Shown here piece after piece: positions 27,540 through 38,232 of a DNA stretch of 64,000 nucleotides. Source of the DNA: Pohlia nutans (lineage: Eukaryota; Streptophyta; Bryopsida; Bryales; Mniaceae); assembly GCA_022496805.1 (NCBI GenBank), contig CM040088.1, positions 17,763,001 through 17,827,000 of the forward strand, given 5' to 3'. The first letter of the stretch is position 1, and every line of letters starts with the position of its first letter. Under the pieces are notes generated by a model. It was given only the letters and a program-made list of their open reading frames with translations, made no database searches and was not told where the DNA came from. The position numbers and the translations under genes are program-made.

Positions 27540-27960
27540 ATTGATTTATATTCTTGGAATGTCTACTTTGAGTTGGAGACAACTTCAAATCTGAGGTTTT
27601 TATGATTTTTGAATTATTTATATTTTAAAACTCAAAGTCTAGAGCTCTCAACAAACACATGTTTAAAAATTTGATAAGAGTGAGGTTCTTTAGTTGATCG
27701 TTTTTCTTTTTGATGATTTATATTCTTGGATAGTCTACTTAAAGTTAGAGACAACTTTAAAGGCAATATTATTCTAAGTTTAAAATTTCATTTTTGAAAC
27801 TTGAGCCCTCGACGAACAAAATTTTAAATTTTATTTTAAAGTTAGGGTTTTGACATATGTTCAAGAATTTGATAAGAGGTTTTTTGTTTGATATGGTAGT
27901 CTCTATAATCATTAGAAGAGAACATAGAGTTGGAGACAACTTTAAAGAGGAGATATTTTT
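27540..27960. repeat. Degenerate tandem repeat, about 170-200 bp unit
   Basis: A motif like GTTGGAGACAACTT recurs near 27576, 27747 and 27937, each preceded by a TCTAC- or ACATAG-like segment and followed by similar AT-rich sequence with TTTGATAAGAG. Three diverged units are visible. The surrounding 27111-28020 is AT-rich and contains no gene. Confidence 0.5.
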
Positions 27961-28020
27961 TTATTTGCGATTAAAAATAAAATAACTTATCAATGATCAC
28001 AATAATTCTAGGACACCCTG

Positions 28021-29087
28021 TAATCTTTAGGGGTTGAGAGCACCTCCACCCGTGCGTTAAAAGGAGCACATGGATAGGGAAAGAGTGGTGTCGTGTCTTT
28101 TGGGGCGAATTTGAAGCCCCATCCCACCTATATCAAGCTCGACAAATCGGTTGGGATGATGTCCCGATTCCCAAACACGGTGAATGCACGTCATTTGCCG
28201 GGGTCTATACCAACCCGTTATTTCACTTTTATTCTTTGTCTGTAGTTATTGAAGGTCCAACCGAACAAGGGGAGCGTGCTTGTTACTACCCTGTTTCGCC
28301 GCAAGCACATGTGCCTTCTGAGCAACAAGTAGCACTCACCATCCATTCGCAAACCTTGTCTACCGGTCGGGTGTGGTTCCCAAAGCTCTCCATTTATTGA
28401 AATTTCCCCAACCGTCTTGTTTGCCGTCTTGTTCCCTAGAGTTGCTCTCCTCAACCTTTTCTAGCATGCGAAATATAGCCAGAAAGCAAAATTGTTTTCA
28501 AAAAGAGCTAAATTTGGACCGAAAACCACTGAACAGGGAGTTTTCCAAGGAAACCAGCTAAAATCCAATATTTTACAAAAGCAACCGGTTTTAGACAAGA
28601 ACCCATCTGGTTATTACCTATGTGTCACCCGAGTATCACAAAATTTATCTGGATTTTAGCCTAAAACTATGAGTTTCAACTGGTAATTTGGCAATTTCAT
28701 TCGGCTGATTTTACACTAACTGCCGGATCTCCCTATACATTGCCTAGAACTCATTCCTCTATGATCGCCAAATTATTCATCCACGTTGATTTTTTCATCC
28801 ATTTGAGCAAACTTTCATTCAATTATGACAACGGACTTCATCTAAAAAAAATCCTTGATGAAACTGCTACACTGGTTTCATTGGTGCCACCTGTTTGAAA
28901 AATGAAAAATTGCAGAAAGCTCCCTGCTCGGGTGGAGGTGCTCTGAGGACTGACATTTTGGACCAGCAAATCCAAACTTGCGCAATTGCAAATTGAGGCC
29001 ACACACACGACACTGATGCAAGAAGATTGCCATCTGAGCTCTTCCGAGACAACAGACACTCCTCTTCCGCCTTCTTGAGCTTGCACG
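28021..29087. other. Intergenic region and hydrolase promoter
   Basis: About 1.1 kb before the hydrolase start codon. A moderately GC-rich patch (28030-28460) has open frames up to 78 codons on the minus strand but no recognisable product. The last 300 bp presumably hold the hydrolase promoter and leader. No core element is asserted. Confidence 0.4.
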
Positions 29088-32000
29088 ATGAGCTCGTCTC
29101 TTGCGATTCTTCTGCTGTGTACGTTTCTCGCTCTCTGGAGTGCCGTGGAATCCAAGAGCTCAGACACTTACTGTCATGGAACCTCGGACGCCATAGCTGC
29201 GCTGCAATCCGACGCCAATGTGTCAGTGCACCACACGCCAGGCGTTGGCTATGGCTTCCTCCCTCTCTCGCCCAGTCCGCTCCTTTTTGCAGGCAAAGGA
29301 GTGGTCATTCTGCCAGAGGACGATGTTGCTCCTGAAGCCTACGCGCCTCTCGCTCGCGGTAATTCTGCCATAGCTGATCCATTAGAACTGCCAGGTTTCT
29401 GAATTCTGCTTTCTATGGGGAATCATGTGCACACGGAGCATTGAACATCACGTTTTGCAGAATCGTTTTTCATGTTGTAGCTCAATCTCTCTTTCGTGAT
29501 GACTCAGGTACCTTGTTGATCGATGATAATTAACACTTCGGTCCTCAAAGTTTCTATGGTAATGTTAATAGCTTGTTTCGCACTTGGGTAATGGTACTGT
29601 TGATTGAATTGAACCTCATCATTTAGATCACTGGTTCTGTTGATTAGTTGAGGGTTTTTAAAGTTTCTTTGTTGTGATTGGCATTTGTCATTTTTCTATG
29701 TAGCGACAATGGCTATGTGTGAGTGTGAAAGTTGTTGATGTTAAAACTTGTTTCTCACTTGAGTAATGGTACTGTTGATTGAATTAAATCTCAAGGTGTG
29801 CATCATCATTTAGGTCATTAGTTAGTTCCGTTGTTCATTATGATTAGTTGAGGTTTCTCAATGTTTCTATGTTGTGATTGGCATTTGTCCTAGTGACAAT
29901 AGCTATGTGCAAGTTGTTAGTGTTAAACTTGTTTCTCACTTGAGTAATGGTATTGTTGATTGAATTGAACATTAGGTTGTGCATCATCATTTAGGTCACT
30001 AGTTGATTCCATTGTTCATTGTGATTAGTTGAGGGTCCTCAAAGTTTCTATGTTGTGATTGCTAGTGACAATGGCTATGTGCGAGTGTCCAAGTTGTTAA
30101 TGTTGAAAACTTGTTTCTCACTTGGGTAATGGTACTGTTGATTGAATGGAACATCAAGTTGTGCATCATCATTTAGGTCACTAGTTTTGTTGTTCATTAT
30201 GATTAGTTGATCACTTTGGGTTCTCAAAGTTTCTATGTTGTGATTGGTGCATGTCCTAGTGACAATGGTAATGTGGGAATCTTAAACTTGCTTCTCATCT
30301 CTTTCACTTGGGGTAATGGCACTGTTAAACGTCAAGTTGTGCATCATCTCTTGTGTTGTAGTTCTTCATCATTTCTTAGGTGGGTGACAAGTTTTAACAT
30401 TGCATGGAGTCCCCAAAGTTATGACTAGCGACCACATTCTCTTTCAACGCTCATTCCTCAAAGTCTAAAACCCAATATTGAATTGAACATCATTTTCATG
30501 TTATTTACCATCTCTTAGCTGACTAATTCTCTTGTTGAATGAGAAGTGAGTACTGCCGGGGGTTGTCAAGTGTATAGTGTTCAACTTTGGTGATTAGTTC
30601 AATTACATTCTCTTTCAACGCCCATTTCTCAAGGTCTAAAATCCACTATGGAATTGAACATCAAGTTGTGCATCATTTTTGTGTTGTCTACCATCTCTTA
30701 GGTGACTAATTCTCTTCTTGATCACTGCCTAAGAATGTCAAACTTTCTTTCTACGGTGCTGAACTTTGATGATTAGTTGAACTACACTCTCTTTCAACCC
30801 CCATTTCTGAAGGTCTAAAATCCAGTATCTAATTCAACATCAAATTGTGCATCATTTTTGTGTGGTCTACCGTCTCTTAGCTGTCTAATTCTCTTTTTTG
30901 ATCACTGCCTGAGAATGTCAAACTTTCTTTCTATGGTGTTGAACGTTGTAATGAGTTTGCAACGCCCATTCCTCAAGGTCTGAAACAATCCACAATAATT
31001 TCTTGAGCTGTGCAGAATTGGCGTTGCGCGGGAGCTATGCAGTGGTGGTGGAGGAGGCGTGCGCGGGGCGGACATTGCGTGCCATGATGCAGAAACCGCA
31101 CTTGCAGCAGTGGATCATGGCAGGACATGGCCATGCAGGAGGAGCTTTGGCAGCGCAGATTGCGCTCACCCTGCAGCCCAAAGTGAAGGCGCTCATTCTC
31201 ATTGCGGCGCCCATGCCCCAGGACGTGGATATGGCGGACCTCAACCTCCTCGTTGTCGCTTTGTATGGCCAACAGGACACTGTCGTCACGCCAGAGACCG
31301 TCGAGGATTCCTTCTCTCGTTTGCCTGGTTTGCATCCCAAACCCTAATTCTCAATCCAAACCCTAATTCTCAATCTTGGTACGTTAGGAACCCATTTCAG
31401 CTGTTTTGAGTGGTTGGAATGGAATAGCGGTTGTCACACCTCTTTCAAGATTCCCATTCTCAATCTTCAGAGAATGCGTACATGGCAATTTCTCCTTTGA
31501 TTGTGGAGGACCATTCTCTGAAGATTGAGAAGTTTCATTCTCCTCCAGAGGTGAAAAATGTGCATGAAGATTGAGAAGCTGTGGAGAAGATTGAGAAGTC
31601 GTGGCTATTCTCATTCTTCACGCGGCCTCAAGAGGAGTCACACCTTCTGCATGGAGAATGGCCAAGATTGGCTCCACGATTCTCTCCCCTGGTTCTCAAT
31701 CTTCTGGGAATCAAACTTCTCAGAAGAGGTGTGACACCCCTAATGTTTTTTGGAGGCCTCGTCCCCGTTTTGGAAAGGATTCCAATACACTAAAATACGT
31801 GTTATTTTGATAGTATATGAATAAGTTATGAATTGCTGAAGTTTGAAGTAGTAGGGTCTCTATTGAGTGCACACTAAGTAGTAGTCACTAATTAGAGTGC
31901 ACATTAAGTACTACTTCAAACTTCAACAATTCGTAACTTATTCACATAGTAGAGTACGCACTTATGAATTGTTAAAGTTTGAAGTAGTTGGGTCATTAGT

Positions 32001-34937
32001 GGTCATTTACAATGCAATGACTACTACTTGAACCATGAGTATACATTAAACTCCTTTTTATTAGTATTTGCATTTAATATTTGATGATTGAAGAATCTTC
32101 ACATGCCATGTTATGAACTAGGGCACGTTGTTGTGACTTCAAAAGAATTTTCAGTGTACAATGGAAGCATCTTTAACTGTAATAGAATGTTGAAGTTGAT
32201 CTCATTGCAAGTGATGACCTTCTCTTGTATTGTAAATGGGTGACTTTTCAATGGGCTTCCAACCTTACAAGGATGGGATCTCAAGTCTTATAAGTGACAT
32301 TAGGGCGTGTCAACTCTCTTGTTTGTTTCCAAATCTAGGTCTTTGTGATTCTGATTCCAAGAATCTTGTCTCAGAATATTAGGCCCCTCATAGAAACTTC
32401 AAATTGCCTCAATTCTTTGAGCACAATCACCTCCATGACCCAATCACCTCCATTCTTTGAGCACAAGTGACCCCTTTTGCAATTGCCTTGTGAAATGTAG
32501 GAGATAGCCAGGTTACATTGTTTCCAAATATGGGGCACTACGACTTTGCAAGGAGCGAGTGTGTGGGGAACAAGAAAGTAGGGCAAGATGAGGAGGGACA
32601 AGGGCTAGACCAGGACTTTGATACTCTAGTTTCTAAGGTTTCTTTAGCTGTGTCACTCTCTAGATGGTTAATTGCTAGTGAGAAAGCATTGTCATTTTCG
32701 GACAATGAGAAGTTGACACCTGGACACAATGATTCGAAGGTGTATCCCGGCGACATTCGTGTTCAATGCACAAAAATTCCAATGCCAAACACCAGCCCAC
32801 AGGTAAAATAATAATAATAACAATAATAATAATAATAACGTTGTTTTAAGAGACCATCATGAATGGAGAGTCTATTGGGGTAGTTTGTCTATCTATGCTT
32901 CAAGGGAATGGGTAGAGAGGTCTGCCCACAAATACACATTATGTGGAAGAGGTTATGAAATGATTAAGGCAACCACACCTAAATGCATCAATTTAAGCAA
33001 TGTGAGCAATTTGGGTTGAAAGTATGTCAATGTGAAATCAAGGAGCGAGCTTTCGGAATTAAAATCAGTTGATTATGATTCAAATTGAGTAAATTATTTA
33101 GTCATAGTTTGTGGGCTGTAGATACCTATTTTGACCACATAGGTTCATTGCGAACGACCAAGAATTAGTAATAGAATATTACAAATGAGTACAATTAAAT
33201 GAAACAAACACATACTCCCAAATCATTTTGGATTTGATCATGAATGGACCATTGTTCATGCGTGTATAGGGTTATAATGTTGAGAATATTTAAAGTAAAC
33301 ATAGCATTTCAATTGATGTAACCCTAGTTACACTAACTATTGTCATGTATGAAATTCACATGAACATTTTTATTGCAAATGGTGATTTTAAATTTTGATT
33401 CTATCTATTCAATCTTCAAACATAGTTGTTGCAATTAGAGTGGTATCATAATGAGGTGTTCTTATGATGTTCTCTGTGATGAGATTGTGACATCTTTTTA
33501 ATGTTTGTTTTGGTGACTTTATTTTATTGTTGGGGGTTTTGTTTTTGGTGGTTACAGAGGTTTTGGTGGGTGTTCACCCCTACAAAAATCAAAGGAGGTA
33601 TTGTTTACTACCCTGGCGCAACTGTAGACACTCGTGCTTACTTCCCGTTGGCTTTTGAAATTGCTGCACGAGGACATTTGGTGGTAATTGTCCAGATGCC
33701 ATTGCGCATTGCTTCTTATGGTTACCAAGATGCTAACGCTGTGATAGATTCCAAGCACCCTCTTCTTTCCGGTAATTCATTTCAAATCACCCTTCTTGTT
33801 GATGATTTCTGCATAACATTTTTGAAAGGAGCTCATAACACGTTAGGCCCAATTGTGAGTTCAAGGAAGAAGCATGGTATCCAAGATGTTCTAATCTTCT
33901 TTTTTTGACACACATCTTGAATTCAAAAATTTCGAATGAAACTCTTGACATCAATCCTAACAACGATTTTTGAATTGACACTTGTGAACAAGTAGAAGTA
34001 GCATATTGTTACACACTATTCTTAGCCATATTTTAAAAATCAAAATCATATCATGTTTTCTTTGTCTTCAAATGAAGAGTAAGATGGGCATACTTAAGAA
34101 CAACTTAGGAATGTCAAATGAACTCTAAGATGAAATCATATCCCGTTTTTTCATATCTTTCCAAATGAATACTAAAATGAAATCATATCTTTTTTTTCCT
34201 TATGTTATCAAATGAATATAAAGATGAAATCATATCTTATTCTTTTATATGTTGTCGAAATGAATACAAAGATGAAATCATATTCTGTTTTTTTCATAGG
34301 TTTTCAAATGAATACTAAGATGAAATCATATCTTGTTTTTTCATACGTTGTGAAATGAATACTAAGATGGGTGTACTTATAGGATGCAAGAATGTTTTGT
34401 GATTGAAGAGGTGTTATCACAGATGACTGATTTATGTTTTTGCTTTGGATTTATGATATTTTTTTTTCAGTGGTTCCAAAGGGCAAGTGGGCACTATCAG
34501 GGCACTCGGCAGGGGGATTCTCGGCCGCTGAATATGCAGGAGAGTTTGGGGACAGGATTTACGCTCTCGTAATGCATGCAGGAGGATGGGCAGTAAACAT
34601 GACCCAACATCCTCTTCCTGTTGCTCAGGTTTATGGCACTCTGGACAACATATCTCTTGGAGGGTACGACCGCTACCGGTACCTCTACACTGACCCCCCT
34701 CCCAAGGGGAGGGGGCCTCTTGTGAACTTGAAAACGGCGCGATTCGTCCCCATTGAGGGTGCAAATCACTACCAAGTGGGAGACTATGGGTACCAAAACC
34801 CGGACCAGATTTCCATCATCAGCATGGAGCAGCAAGTCACCCAATTTGCCATTGCAACCGTCTCTTTTCTCGAGGATGTTGCATCAGGTAAATCCCTTAC
34901 CCAAAACATGCCCGCGTTCCAAAACTATATAGGGTAG
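29088..34937 (+). CDS. Secreted protein with two tandem alpha/beta-hydrolase domains
   Basis: Reconstructed as five exons: 29088-29358, 31016-31327, 32501-32802, 33558-33771 and 34471-34937. All are GT-AG and in frame, giving 521 aa. Residues 1-23 look like a signal peptide (MSSSLAILLLCTFLALWSAV). Both halves fit the Abhydrolase_5-type family. Half 1 has GVVILPEDDVAPEAYAPLA (71-89), GHGHAGG (127-133) where the nucleophile elbow should be, an acid in YGQQD (D178) and a His in GHYDF (H207). Half 2 has GGIVYYPGATVDTRAYFPLA (308-327), a normal GHSAGG elbow (Ser379), D425 and H466 in GANHYQVGDYG. Half 1 therefore has no Ser at the elbow. Exons 3 and 4 join in phase 0, supporting one fused gene. 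The alternative is two adjacent genes, since a stop lies six bases past exon 3 if its last intron is retained. The substrate is unknown. Confidence 0.75.
29500..30420 (+). repeat. Intronic tandem array 1, 176-182 bp units
   Basis: Inside hydrolase intron 1 a unit recurs about five times, with landmark CTTGTTTCTCACTTG-like sequence at 29572, 29748, 29928, 30110 and 30287 (spacing 176, 180, 182, 177). Units share GGTAATGGTACTGTTGATTG, CATCATTTAGGTCA and GTTTCTATGTTGTGATTGG. Divergence is modest. Confidence 0.9.
30430..30990 (+). repeat. Intronic tandem array 2, 171-179 bp units
   Basis: Directly after array 1, a second unit recurs with landmark TCTCTTTCAACGC-like sequence at about 30436, 30607 and 30786 and a partial one near 30958. 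It shares AAGGTCTAAAATCCA and CATCTCTTAG segments. Its sequence differs from array 1 but the period is nearly the same. It ends about 25 bp before the exon 2 acceptor. Confidence 0.85.
31432..31736. mobile_element. Small inverted-repeat element in hydrolase intron 2
   Basis: A 305-bp segment with termini TGTCACACCTCTT at 31432 and its inverse ending at 31736 (13 bp, first 11 perfect). Internally the motif GAAGATTGAGAAG and its inverse recur several times, so the element would fold extensively. No clear target duplication is seen. MITE-like, superfamily unknown. Confidence 0.65.
31816..31948. repeat. Hairpin in hydrolase intron 2
   Basis: Arms of about 40 bp (TATGAATAAGTTATGAATTG outward, then GAAGTTTGAAGTAGTA) are repeated in inverse at 31909-31948 with few mismatches. 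A degraded third copy of the arm follows near 31965-31990. Confidence 0.75.
32806..32838. repeat. (TAA)n microsatellite
   Basis: Trinucleotide repeat directly after the proposed donor of hydrolase exon 3. It supplies the in-frame stop that would end the protein if this intron were retained. Confidence 0.9.
34066..34375 (+). repeat. Tandem array in hydrolase intron 4, about 58-bp unit
   Basis: About five imperfect units of the form AAATGAATACTAAGATGAAA followed by TCATATCTTGTTTTTTCATA. Spacing is close to 55-60 bp. It lies within the last intron, ending about 100 bp before the exon 5 acceptor. Confidence 0.85.
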
Positions 34938-35307
34938 CCGTCCCTATTACCGCTCACAACTATTATTACAATGCCTAAAAAACGATTTTCGAATCAAGTG
35001 CACTTTTAGAAAAGTGTTACTTTTACGTAACTTGAAATTGCCTCCTTTTGCACATGGGTCAAAATAGGGTGTTTAATTTTCATTGTTCATAATTTACCAG
35101 CACTCAGAAACTATGTAGGGTAGCCGTCCCTGTTATTGCTCACAACTATTACAATGCCTCTATTACATATTAAAAAAAGTGATTTTCAAAAAAAAGTTTC
35201 AAATCAAGAACATCTTTACTTTTATTCCAAAAAGTGTTACTTTAACAAAGACATGTAATTGCCTCTTTCTGTGTATGGGTCAAAATAGGGTGTTTAATTT
35301 CATTGTT
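34922..35307 (+). repeat. Direct duplication of the hydrolase 3' end
   Basis: Two copies start at 34922 and 35108, about 186 bp apart. Both begin with the last codons and stop of the hydrolase (AACTATATAGGGTAG against AACTATGTAGGGTAG) and continue through GCCGTCCC, TCACAACTATTA, AAAGTGTTACTTT and GGGTCAAAATAGGGTGTTTA. Copy 2 carries small insertions. The duplication begins within the coding sequence and covers the 3' UTR. Confidence 0.9.
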
Positions 35308-35474
35308 CATAATTGATTTTTGGTGAGTAGTAATAGGAGTTTCATTGTTGGTTCCTATTACTTGCTCCTAAACGATTTTGGTGCACTGTAATAGGACATA
35401 CGTGTGCATGAGTAATCATAGGGACACTCACCCTAGCTATTTCTCAAAATTATTATTTTTAGAATATGTACAAC

Positions 35475-35815
35475 ATAACATTCAATAGCCTTCACTGGCT
35501 TTGCCTTGCCCTTGAGGAGAATGTGCAGAATATCCGACATCATCATTCATGCAAAATCAGTAGCTAGCTTGTTTTACAGGAAGGCGGAGGTAATGGCAAC
35601 CGGGAGGGGAAGGTCAACAAGATCTTAAAGTTCCAAACACGTAATAAAAAAGAAGAAGATACTGTAGTGACTTAATGCCGGCAATGGAGCAACACGGCGA
35701 CAAAAGCTGGTTGACAACTTTTTTTTAAAAAAAATTGTGATTTTTTTTTAAAGATTAATAAAAAAATAAAAAATAAAAAAATATATATTGAAAAGTTAGC
35801 TGGCATTGGCAACGC

Positions 35816-35850
<35 letters not shown>

Positions 35851-36021
35851 TTTGTTTGTTTGTTTGTCTGTTTGTTGTTTTTTGTTTCTTTTTTCTCCTT
35901 TTTGTTTTTAATTTTTTTCACTCTACTCCAACGACTGGATCTGCCCATCCCTTTTTTGAATGAACTTCTATATCGTTAGATGAATGTAAATGCAGTGCAC
36001 GTGAAGGCTACTGAATGTTAT
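35475..36021. mobile_element. Family F inverted-repeat element, copy F1
   Basis: Termini ATAACATTCAATAGCC (35475) and GGCTACTGAATGTTAT (ending 36021) are inverted repeats. The 547-bp interior has no gene. It includes a long poly-T run and TTTG repeats at about 35817-35881. The same termini bound F2 and F3. Confidence 0.7.
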
Positions 36022-36086
36022 GAATTGGCCAGTCAAGAGCATTTGTAAATAGGGAGTTGCATTGATATCATATGCAATTGTTGGCT

Positions 36087-36891
36087 TTAACCCTTTAGTG
36101 CCCAGGTAACCACTAAGTGGTCACTGGACTAGAAAATGAAATGCTGGAAAATCTGTGAACCATCTCAGTCCGGTGTCTGAAGTTCAGATGTGTAACTTTT
36201 GATTTTGCAGATGATGCAAAAAGAAAATTTCGAATCTGACTTTCTTAGCTATCTAAATACCTATGTACAAAACACCAAAATGCTGCAAATACCTCAAAAT
36301 ACAGCAAATACTTACAAATACAACACACGTATTATGTGGTATTTCTTGTGTTTGCAAGTTTGTTATCTTGTATTTTTTTTTGGATTGTGTTCTCTTATTC
36401 ACGTTCCATTAGTGTATGTAGTCTGATCTTGATCAATGTACCAACTCCTTTCTTATTTTAACGTTTAAATTTTGTCGTAAACCGTACATGGATAAATCAC
36501 TCTTACTTATAAAATTCTCAATAGTTATGCATGAGTCTATTCTTGACATGAAAGATTGCAATGAAGAGGTGTTGACACAGGTCATTGCTGAACATCTTCA
36601 CTTTTATTTTTGAAAATTTAACCCAAATTCTATTTAACCTTGAAATCATACATCCTCCAAAATCTCATTTTTGAATGTGCATTATACGGCTCAAAGACAT
36701 ACTATAATCTTTCAATCCAACGGTCCGATCTTACCAAGATTTAACTGACACTTGTTTCATTAAGCTATGCTTTCATTCATACGGTTGGATACTATTAATA
36801 GAATCCCTAATTTTAACAAAAAGAGTTTTAAAGAAACATCACCCAAAAAACTGTGGTTTCTCCACAACCACCCTGGGCACTAAAGGGTTAA
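36087..36891 (+). mobile_element. TTAA element family B, copy B1
   Basis: An 805-bp unit bounded by TTAA at 36087 and 36888 with TIRs reading TTAACCCTTTAGTGCCCAG on both ends. The interior matches B2 to B4, for example the AAATACAGCAAATACTTACA and TTGTGTTCTCTTATTCA segments. No open frame of note. Its closing TTAA is also the opening TTAA of C1. Confidence 0.9.
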
Positions 36892-37117
36892 CCCCTAAAG
36901 GACCAAGGATTCACAGTTTTAAAATGACAAATTCACCCGATTGTATTGTGAATAATAAAATTCAGATGAGGCCAAATTTTATATCACCAGAACTAGTAAA
37001 GATCATTGCATTTGTTGGTAAAAAAATAATAGAAAATTGAACAACAAGAAGTCCAAATACGACGAACTCAAAACTGTTAAAAAAACATGAAACCCAATTT
37101 GGACTTCTTGGTCCTTG
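36888..37117 (+). mobile_element. TTAA element family C, copy C1 (right end lost)
   Basis: It begins TTAACCCCTAAAGGACCAAG at the TTAA shared with B1. The interior (TTGTGAATAATAAAATTCAG and so on) matches C3 at 49699 and the inverse of C4 at 63828. It ends in CTTCTTGGTCC, the inverse of the left terminus, but the final bases and TTAA are degraded. Confidence 0.75.
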
Positions 37118-37660
37118 ACCAGAAGGTTGAAAGACTTGAACGATGCTCAGTACCAGGAACAGTCCCTTTCCATTGATATCGAAGACATTTTGATCAACAT
37201 GTAGTTCTTTTCTGAAGGAACCATACTCTACGTCTGCCAGTCAATTGTGTATTATGTGCAAACCTGGACAGTTGTGCGTATTCACAGCCTGAGAGCAATG
37301 AAACTAGTTGGAATTTACTGTACCAAAAATAAATAAATTTCAAAATCCTCATAAGGTTCTTTAACTCTTCTCTGCAACACCTCAAAATCTGGCCACTATT
37401 CCCGAATCATGGCAAGCCCACATCATTTTTAGCTAAAGAAGTTGGGTGGTGAAACACTGTCGAAGCATTGACAATGCTATTATTGAAAAATGTTGACTCC
37501 AGTAACTGCTAAAGAACCATATGCTCAAAAGCCTTGCAGTGTAGAGTGCATGGGTGTAATGAATGAAGAATTGTGGAAGCTCAAAATGTTATGGAAAAAG
37601 AATTTAGACTAGTGTTGGGCGTGGGTATGGTTTTGACTTGGGTATCAACATTGGTACATG
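37118..37660. other. Intergenic, nothing recognised
   Basis: About 540 bp with no bounded repeat, RNA gene or convincing open frame. Confidence 0.5.
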
Positions 37661-37958
37661 TAAGGTAACTGTACCTTAAACCCAGGGTCTCCATACAAAA
37701 AGTGGAATCCTAAGTCGACATCATTCCTTTTTTCACAACCAGTGAGCTCTATCTTCTTTCTTCTCTGGTACAAGTCTATAGGGAGTTCTCTTGTGTGTTG
37801 TCATTTTTGGTGGTTACCACCTTACCCTAGGTTTATAACAATCGTTTACTGGAATGTGTCCGTATTTTTTGCAGTTTGATGTTTCTTGTCTGAAATGTCA
37901 CACTGCAGTAGATAGGATGCATTTCAGTAAATGGTCGCTTTAAGGTATAGTTACCTTA
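37661..37958. mobile_element. MITE with palindromic 20-bp TIRs
   Basis: The left terminus is TAAGGTAACTGTACCTTAAA and the inverse of the right terminus is TAAGGTAACTATACCTTAAA, 19 of 20 matching. Each TIR is itself nearly palindromic. Both ends start with TA, which fits a TA target duplication as in Tc1/mariner or Stowaway-type elements. The 298-bp element is non-coding. Confidence 0.75.
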
Positions 37959-38145
37959 TTGGTAATGTCAGGTTGGTATGTGCATGCACGAGTCTGTCCA
38001 AGAACAAGATCTTGACTTAAGTTTAAGTTTCGATGCTTCACTAGTGAAAGAAGGTGTTGCTTTTTACTCTCCTTTTGAGATTGTTTTTTATTCTCTTTGT
38101 TGAGAGTCGAATACCACACCCTTTTATACGTAGGGTAAGGGCCCC

Positions 38146-38232
38146 GCATGAGGGGCTTCACAGGTTTAAGCCACTGAAAACGAGGACGAAGCCGAAGTGA
38201 CTAGCGGTGAAAACTTGTGAAGCCCCTCATGC
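38146..38232. repeat. Hairpin with perfect 17-bp stem
   Basis: GCATGAGGGGCTTCACA at 38146-38162 is inverted exactly at 38216-38232, with imperfect extension outward (GGCC near both edges). The 53-bp loop has no obvious content. It may be a degraded foldback element. No T-rich terminator tract suggests an RNA gene. Confidence 0.7.

Noticed and set aside
29088..32811. Hydrolase half 1 as a separate complete gene ending at the TAA in the microsatellite
   Set aside because: Possible, but the CAG|GTAAAA donor and the phase-0 junction to exon 4 give an uninterrupted second half that otherwise lacks a start exon. Kept as the alternative.
36087..36891. LTR retrotransposon interpretation of the TTAA-bounded repeats
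   Set aside because: Termini are inverted, not direct, repeats. There are no TG...CA ends, primer-binding site, or gag/pol sequence.
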